Below are positions 49,512 to 53,918 of a stretch of DNA of 53,918 nt, piece after piece. The notes under the pieces were generated by a model, which ran no database searches, was not told the DNA's origin, and saw nothing but the letters and a program-made list of their open reading frames with translations. Within the stretch, counting starts at the first letter, position 1, and each line of letters opens with the position of its first letter. The position numbers and the translations under genes are program-made. Origin of the DNA: a bacterium (GTDB taxonomy: Bacteria; Bacillota; Clostridia; Christensenellales; Aristaeellaceae); the NCBI GenBank assembly GCA_004563405.1, contig SFTH01000019.1, positions 1 to 53,918 on the forward strand. Reading direction: 5' to 3'.

Positions 49512-50266
49512 ACAAGCAGGATTTGCTCGCGCAGCTGCGCCGGGTGGCGGACGGCAGCCTGTCCCCGGAGGAGATGCTGGTGCGGCTCAAGGAGGCTCCC
49601 TTTGAGGACATCGGCGTGGCGAAGATCGACTATCACCGGGGCGTGCGCCAGGGCGCGGGCGAGGTGATCTACGGAAAGAGCAAGACCCCGGAACAGATCC
49701 TGGCAATATCCCGGGCCATGGCGCAGCACGGCGAGGAGAACATCCTCATCACGCGCATGTCTCCGGAGGCCGCTGCGCTGGTGGGGAGCGAGCTGGAGCT
49801 GTTCTACGACGAAACCTCCGGCATCGGCGTGGTGAAGCGCCGCCCGCGCCCCCTGCGGGGATGCGTGGTGGTGGCCAGCGGCGGCACCAGCGACCTGCCC
49901 GTGTGCGAGGAGGCTGCGCTGACGGCCGAGAATTACGGCAGCCGCGTGGTGCGCATGTACGACGTGGGCGTCTCCGGCATCCATCGCCTGCTCAGCCGCA
50001 TGGATGATCTCGCCCGGGCCCGGGCGGTGGTGGCCGTGGCGGGCATGGAGGGCGCGCTGGCCAGCGTGCTGGGCGGACTGGTGGATTGCCCGGTGATCGC
50101 CGTGCCCACCAGCGTGGGCTACGGCGCGAGCTTCGGCGGCGTGACGGCGCTGCTGTCCATGCTCAATTCCTGCGCCAGCGGCGTGAGCGTGGTCAACATC
50201 GACAACGGCTTCGGCGCGGGCTATCTGGCCAACGTAATCAATCAGATGGAGAGCATTGCGGAATGA
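49508..50266 (+). CDS. larB: LarB, nickel-pincer cofactor carboxylase
   Basis: A 252-residue protein whose C-terminal two-thirds resemble PurE. LarB carboxylates and hydrolyses nicotinic acid adenine dinucleotide in the first cofactor step. Blocks: VVVASGGTSDLPVCEEAALTAE (two pieces) and AGMEGALASVLGGLV, then VGYGASFGGVTALLSMLNSCA (two pieces), all typical. The N-terminal ~110 residues are LarB-specific and contain AKIDYHRGVRQGAGEVIYG. It overlaps larE and larC by 4 bases. Confidence 0.95.
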   Translation: MNKQDLLAQLRRVADGSLSPEEMLVRLKEAPFEDIGVAKIDYHRGVRQGAGEVIYGKSKTPEQILAISRAMAQHGEENILITRMSPEAAALVGSELELFYDETSGIGVVKRRPRPLRGCVVVASGGTSDLPVCEEAALTAENYGSRVVRMYDVGVSGIHRLLSRMDDLARARAVVAVAGMEGALASVLGGLVDCPVIAVPTSVGYGASFGGVTALLSMLNSCASGVSVVNIDNGFGAGYLANVINQMESIAE

Positions 50267-51537
50267 AGACGCTTTATTTGGAGTGCAACATGGGCGCGGC
50301 GGGAGACATGCTCGCCGCCGCGCTGAGCGAGCTGCTGAACGACCCGGAGGCGTTCGTGGAGACCATGAACGCCGCGGGCATTCCCGGCATGCGCATGACC
50401 CGCAGCGAAAAGAGCAGCTGCGGCCTGAAGGGAACCCACATCTCCGTGCGCATCGGCGGGGAGGAGGAGATCAGCCAGGACGTGCCGGTGCACGCGCACG
50501 GCGACGACCACGATCACAGCCACACCCACGACCACAGCCACAGCCACGGCCACGATCACAGCCGCGGCCACGACCACGCGCACGGGCACAGCCATTCCGG
50601 GCTGCGGGAGGTCCGGGAGATCATCGAGGGGCTGAAGCTCCCTGAGAAGGTGAAGAGTGACGCGCTGGGTGTGTACGCACTGATTGCGGATGCAGAGGCC
50701 CATGCGCACGGCTGCGCTGTGGAGCAGATTCACTTTCACGAGGTGGGTATGCTGGACGCGATCGCGGATGTGAGCGCGGTGTGCCTGCTGATGCATCTGA
50801 TCGCGCCGGAGCGCGTGGTCGTATCCCCGGTGTGCACGGGCTTTGGCGAGGTGCGCTGCATGCACGGCGTGGTGCCGGTGCCGGCGCCCGCCACGGCGCA
50901 GTTGCTCCGGGGCATGCCCGCCTACGCGGGCTCCATTCGCGCAGAGTTGCTCACCCCCACGGGCGCGGCGCTGCTGAAGTACTTCGCCAGCGACTATGGC
51001 CAGATGCCTCCGATGCGGGTGGAGGCCGTGGGATGCGGCATGGGCATGAAGGAGTTTGAAGCGGCGAACTGCGTGCGGGCGTTTCTGGGCGAAGCAGACG
51101 CGGCGGGCGGCGGAGAGGTCGTGGAGATCAGCTGCAACCTGGACGACATGACCGGAGAGGCGCTGGCCTACGCTGCGGAGCGCCTGATGGATGCGGGCGC
51201 GCTGGATGTCTACATGACGGCCATTCAGATGAAAAAGGGGCGGCCCGGCACGAAGCTGAGCTGCATCTGCTGCCCGGAGGACGCGGGAAAACTGTCGGAG
51301 TACATGCTCCGGGAGACGTCAACGCTGGGCGTGCGCATGCAACGCATGGCGCGCAGGGTGCTGCCCCGAAGCGTGGAGCGCGTTCAGACGACCTATGGCG
51401 AGATCGGCGTGAAGGTCGCCCGGGGGGCGGACTGTGAGAAGCGCAAGTGCGAATACGAGGACGCGGCCCGCGCGGCCCGCGCGAGCGGCGCGCGCCTGGA
51501 AGACGTTCAGCGCGCGGCGCTGGAGGCGCGGGAATAG
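50263..51537 (+). CDS. larC: LarC, nickel insertion protein (single uninterrupted frame)
   Basis: A 424-residue CTP-dependent cyclometallase that inserts nickel into the cofactor. The N-terminus MKTLYLECNMGAAGDM is typical. Residues ~79-112 are a His-rich stretch (HDHSHTHDHSHSHGHDH and more), a probable nickel store. IHFHEVGMLDAIADV and EISCNLDDMTGEAL are further family blocks. In Lactobacillus plantarum the protein is made from larC1/larC2 by frameshifting; here one frame runs through. No lactate racemase (larA) is nearby, so the acceptor enzyme is elsewhere or different. Confidence 0.95.
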   Translation: MKTLYLECNMGAAGDMLAAALSELLNDPEAFVETMNAAGIPGMRMTRSEKSSCGLKGTHISVRIGGEEEISQDVPVHAHGDDHDHSHTHDHSHSHGHDHSRGHDHAHGHSHSGLREVREIIEGLKLPEKVKSDALGVYALIADAEAHAHGCAVEQIHFHEVGMLDAIADVSAVCLLMHLIAPERVVVSPVCTGFGEVRCMHGVVPVPAPATAQLLRGMPAYAGSIRAELLTPTGAALLKYFASDYGQMPPMRVEAVGCGMGMKEFEAANCVRAFLGEADAAGGGEVVEISCNLDDMTGEALAYAAERLMDAGALDVYMTAIQMKKGRPGTKLSCICCPEDAGKLSEYMLRETSTLGVRMQRMARRVLPRSVERVQTTYGEIGVKVARGADCEKRKCEYEDAARAARASGARLEDVQRAALEARE

Positions 51538-51559
51538 GCGCGCTGTATCGGTGCGCTTC

Positions 51560-51766
51560 ACCGGCTCCGGCCGGCCGCAGATCCGATCCCTTAAGAGAAA
51601 AGCGGCGCTGACATTGAGGACCCTCGCCAGCTCCGTCAGGCGGCAGCCGTCCGGAAGGCGTACGCCCTGCGCCCGGTCATGCACCGTCTGAACAGATACG
51701 CGCAGCGCGTCGGCCAGACCGGCCTGCGGCCTCGCGAAGGGTACGGATTCTCGCCTCCATGCGCAA
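51560..51766 (-). pseudogene. XRE-family HTH regulator remnant (frameshift)
   Basis: On the minus strand a TTG at 51766 with AGGAG 8 bases upstream opens MRMEARIRTLREAAG, the usual first helix of an XRE repressor. A one-base shift near 51718-51728 moves the continuation LADALRVSVQTVHD and GVRLPDGCRLTELARVLNVS into another frame. Part of helix 2 (around SQ) is missing too. The second frame then runs on antisense to larC. It is a decayed gene of about 68 codons. Confidence 0.65.
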
Positions 51767-51800
51767 TCGCGTCACTCCTTCCGGCTTTATTTCAGATCAA

Positions 51801-51842
51801 GACGCGCAACGGCTTCAAGCTGAAGCCGTTGTGCGTCTGTTT
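51801..51842. terminator. Bidirectional terminator between larC and the membrane-protein gene
   Basis: A 17-bp stem with one wobble (51801-51817 with 51821-51837) and loop AGC. On the plus strand it is followed by TGTTTATA, on the minus strand by TTGATCTG. It can close the surE-lar operon and, less strongly, the converging gene. Confidence 0.7.
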
Positions 51843-51925
51843 ATATGCGGCTGTGCTCCTGTCGCCCTCCCGCGAAGGAGGAGATTTCACCTTCCCGGCG
51901 CTCGCCTCGGGCGGAACGCGCCCGC

Positions 51926-52681
51926 TCAGGAGGCGTCGCCCCGGGGATCTGCGCGCAGGGCGGCGATGGCGCGCGTGCCGCGAAGGATCATGTTCAGGGA
52001 AAGGGATGCAATGAAGAGCAGAGCCAACGCGCCAGTGACGAGGTTCAGCACGTTCTGCCCCCCGGGACTCCGGCCCAGGGCGGAGAGCAGGGTCGTCTGA
52101 AGCGAGACCATGGAGACGAGGGTCGCGGAGAGGCTGATGGCCTTCGCAGCCTCGTGGGCGGGGTCGCAGTGGCGGCGGAAGCGCGTCAGATTGACAAAGG
52201 ACATGCACAGGTTGTACAGAAAGTACAGCGCAACGAGAAAGACCGTGTGGCCGGGGTAGCGCACGGAGCTGTCCCCACGCACCGTGAAAAAGCCCGTGAC
52301 GGCGATGGCCGCCGTGAGCGTCAGCAGCAGCGCGCCGCAGAAGCGGTACCGGCGGTAGGCCTGAAGCGCGTCGTTCGGGCGGGTGCGCAGGTGGCGCAGC
52401 AGCAGAAAGCGCTCGGTGGCGAGGAGCAGATAGTAGGCGGATTTTGCGGCAAACCATGCGGAGTGGAAGGCCGCGGCCATCACCGCCTTGTAGGCGCTAT
52501 AGGCCAGATTGATGAGGAAGGTGAAGTGGAGCGCGAGATCCGTGCGGAAGCCGGGATCCGTCAGACAACGGTGCAGGAGAGGATTCCGGCACAGGAGCGC
52601 GCGGAGGCTGCGGAGGGGGCGCGGCAGTCGGGAGGCTGCGGCCTGTGCGGGCCCACGTCCGGAGTGCCTGTTTCTCCGCAT
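51926..52681 (-). CDS. Hypothetical membrane protein
   Basis: A 251-residue protein I do not recognise. The first ~50 residues are Arg-rich and hydrophilic (cytoplasmic by the positive-inside rule). Five or six hydrophobic segments follow: around FTFLINLAYSAYKAVMAAAF, the segment after RRYRFCGALLLTLTAAIAV, HTVFLVALYFLYNLCM, SLSATLVSMVSL and NLVTGALALLFIASL. ATG 52681 has GAGGAGG 8 bases upstream and a promoter further up, so it is expressed as a single gene. No catalytic motif is visible. Confidence 0.75.
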   Translation of the reverse strand: MRRNRHSGRGPAQAAASRLPRPLRSLRALLCRNPLLHRCLTDPGFRTDLALHFTFLINLAYSAYKAVMAAAFHSAWFAAKSAYYLLLATERFLLLRHLRTRPNDALQAYRRYRFCGALLLTLTAAIAVTGFFTVRGDSSVRYPGHTVFLVALYFLYNLCMSFVNLTRFRRHCDPAHEAAKAISLSATLVSMVSLQTTLLSALGRSPGGQNVLNLVTGALALLFIASLSLNMILRGTRAIAALRADPRGDAS

Positions 52682-52723
52682 GTGATTTGCCTCCTCTGCG
52701 CGCTTTTTGTTGCAATTTGTTTC

Positions 52724-52752
52724 AGTATAGCGGTTTCATGGACAAAAAACAA
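52724..52752 (-). promoter_or_regulatory. Promoter of the membrane-protein gene
   Basis: On the minus strand TTGTTT (52747-52752) and TATACT (52724-52729), 17-base spacer, 42 bases before the start codon. Confidence 0.6.
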
Positions 52753-52973
52753 TCACAAAAAAGCGAAGGCTTCGAAAAAAGCGCGCCGGAAGCCCCCGCC
52801 ATCCATTCAGAGGGCGCAGTTGAGGCGGGATCGCGGCGACGCCTTGACCTCGCCTGCGCAGAAAAAGCGCCGCGACCGGCAGGTGCCGGGCGCGGCGGGA
52901 AAAGTGAATTATCTGGTCAGAACCATGCCGTCTGCGTTGAACAGCAGGCGCAGGGGCTCGAAAAAAATCACGG

Positions 52974-53043
52974 TTCTCTCCGATTTTGGAGAGAATTTTG
53001 CATTTTGGAGAGAAAATCGGAGAGAAAAACGAGAGAACGCTTT
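52974..53043. repeat. Inverted and direct repeats of GGAGAGAA ahead of the mobile-element genes
   Basis: TTCTCTCCGATTTT (52974-52987) and its perfect complement (53013-53026) flank a 25-base loop. GGAGAGA recurs in direct orientation at 52988, 53007 and 53019, with GAGAGAA at 53031. The rest of the 410-base gap (52682-53092) holds the promoter above and no convincing gene; short frames there lack family features. It could be a regulator or recombinase binding region at the element edge. Confidence 0.55.
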
Positions 53044-53092
53044 GCCGGAAAACGCCTCAGCCGTTGGCCAAAACAAAATGAGGTGAGGTTCC

Positions 53093-53683
53093 ATGATCGA
53101 TGAAGCAGCCATTCGGGAGACGCTCAGGCGCTATCCCGAGGAGATTTCCAAGGAGCAGCTGTGCAGGCTCTGCCACATCAGCAAGCGCGTCGCCAAGTAC
53201 TACCTCGACAACGGGGTGATCCCCTGTCGGAATAGCGGGCAGGCTACCCACACATACGCCATCAAAACCCGGGACGCGATCACCTTCCTGCGTCGGCGGG
53301 ATGCCTGCTCGGAGGCGTTCCGCGTCTCCATCCGCAGCGGCTGCAAGCCGTTCGTCCACCCGTCCATCCGGTATACGCGCCGGGTGATGCAGGTGTACCG
53401 CCGCCTGCTGGAGGAGCTGGCCCGCCCCTATCCCGACCTGATGACCGTGCAGATGATCGCGGAGATGACCGGCTATTCCGCCAAGACCATCCGCACATGG
53501 ACGGCCTTCGGGCACATCCGCTGGTTCCGCAACGGCTCCAAAAACTACGCGCCGAAGGAGCTCGTTCTCGCGCACATGATGAGCGAGGAATACCGCAGCA
53601 TCGCCAACAGGAGCTGGAAGCACGACAAGCTGGTTCAGAAGCTGATCGACATGACAAGTGAGGAGGAAAACAATCATGAGTGA
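53093..53683 (+). CDS. Protein with two HTH-like units, mobile-element associated
   Basis: A 196-residue protein starting at ATG 53093 behind GAGGTGAGG. Two MerR/excisionase-like helix-turn-helix units are visible: ISKEQLCRLCHISKRVAKYYLDNGVIPC (two pieces, residues ~18-45), with YAIKTRDAITFL as the following strand-helix, and LMTVQMIAEMTGYSAKTIRTWTAFGHI (two pieces, ~115-140). It overlaps tnpV by 8 bases. This company points to a transposon or integrative element, where such proteins act as excisionases or regulators. The precise function is not known. Confidence 0.75.
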   Translation: MIDEAAIRETLRRYPEEISKEQLCRLCHISKRVAKYYLDNGVIPCRNSGQATHTYAIKTRDAITFLRRRDACSEAFRVSIRSGCKPFVHPSIRYTRRVMQVYRRLLEELARPYPDLMTVQMIAEMTGYSAKTIRTWTAFGHIRWFRNGSKNYAPKELVLAHMMSEEYRSIANRSWKHDKLVQKLIDMTSEEENNHE

Positions 53684-53918
53684 ACTGTGCAAAGAAATTT
53701 GGGAGAACGGCATCCACTACGCGCTGATCGGTGACTATTACTTTCCTGATGTCAGGAGTCCGGAGGACTGCAGCTCCTTCGGCAGGTGGGCTGACCTGCA
53801 TATGGCATACATGAAGGAGAACAACACCCACGCCTATGTGCAGCTGCTCATGGCTGACCGGCTGGTGCCGTATCTGCATGCGTTCAATATGCAGGCGGAG
53901 GAACGGGCGCAGCGGCTC
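53676..53918 (+). CDS. tnpV: TnpV-family transposon protein (3' end cut off)
   Basis: 81 codons are present; the frame is open at the window end. ATG 53676 follows GAGGAGG. The sequence IHYALIGDYYFPDVRSPED, then FGRWADLHMAYMKEN and YVQLLMADRLVPYLHAFN follow the TnpV pattern (GDYYLPDL, RYGRLR, YLxEHR, YxxLLxSGxL) found on Tn4451-type and other clostridial elements. TnpV has no proven function that I know of. Its presence marks the start of a mobile element extending beyond the window. Confidence 0.8.
   Translation, partial: MSELCKEIWENGIHYALIGDYYFPDVRSPEDCSSFGRWADLHMAYMKENNTHAYVQLLMADRLVPYLHAFNMQAEERAQRL

Noticed and set aside
50497..50604. Tandem-repeat-like DNA of CAC/AGC units
   Set aside because: It encodes the His-rich nickel-binding stretch typical of LarC, so no separate repeat element is needed.
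52645..53103. A 152-codon plus-strand frame in the gap before the HTH gene
   Set aside because: It begins within the promoter region of the membrane-protein gene, has no ribosome-binding site, and shows no conserved pattern. A minus-strand frame ending at 52909 is equally unconvincing.
1..53918. tRNA, rRNA, CRISPR arrays and defence systems
   Set aside because: Gaps were read on both strands. No cloverleaf with TTCGA and CCA-type ends, no regularly spaced repeats of 25-40 bases, and no nuclease, methylase or toxin-antitoxin pattern was seen.

Overview
The window reads as chromosome of a GC-rich, anaerobic, spore-forming Firmicute, most likely class Clostridia. The grounds are a T-box leader, strong Shine-Dalgarno sequences, SpoIVFA/SpoIVFB, the 3-methylaspartate route of glutamate fermentation, a MetV/MetF pair and a TnpV-type mobile-element gene. 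I do not claim a genus. Genes are dense and many neighbours overlap by the 4-base ATGA arrangement.

Layout. 1-4.9 kb: 3' part of glycyl-tRNA synthetase, an ECF sigma/anti-sigma pair, and seryl-tRNA synthetase behind a T-box leader. 4.9-5.35 kb: remnant of an IS200-type element. 5.4-13.6 kb: sugar-type catabolic locus with two paralogous TIM-barrel isomerases, a LacI repressor, a promoter region with LacI-type palindromes, and a complete ABC importer (ATPase, two permeases, binding protein). 13.7-27.7 kb: a divergent pair of operons plus a downstream unit. Leftward: citC, a P-loop protein of unknown role, glmS, glmL, glmE, mal. Rightward: citD-citE-citF and a two-subunit hydratase, then a GntR regulator, a citX-citG fusion and an EamA transporter. 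Together these can take glutamate through methylaspartate, mesaconate and citramalate to acetate and pyruvate, so the 'citrate lyase' and 'fumarase' genes are best read as citramalate lyase and mesaconase.

28-34.3 kb: HTH regulator with an ABC exporter pair, metV-metF, a DUF1349-like protein and an aldo/keto reductase. 34.3-43 kb (leftward): maf-mreB-mreC-mreD-mrdA-rodA-spoIVFA-spoIVFB, the cell-elongation cluster joined to the sigma-K-processing protease genes. The MreB here has lost residues normally needed for ATP hydrolysis. 43.2-47.3 kb: a degenerate Nudix protein and a heterodimeric ABC exporter. 47.4-51.5 kb: surE, a CYTH protein, larE, larB and larC, each overlapping the next by 4 bases, with no larA in view. 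51.5-53.9 kb: a frameshifted XRE regulator remnant, a membrane protein, a repeat-rich spacer, and the edge of a mobile element (double-HTH protein and TnpV, cut by the window end).

I saw no rRNA, tRNA or CRISPR array. I found no defence system or obviously new multi-gene machine. The strongest unusual signals are the degenerate MreB, the unexplained P-loop protein in the glutamate-fermentation operon, the divergent SerRS, and several regulatory hairpins.
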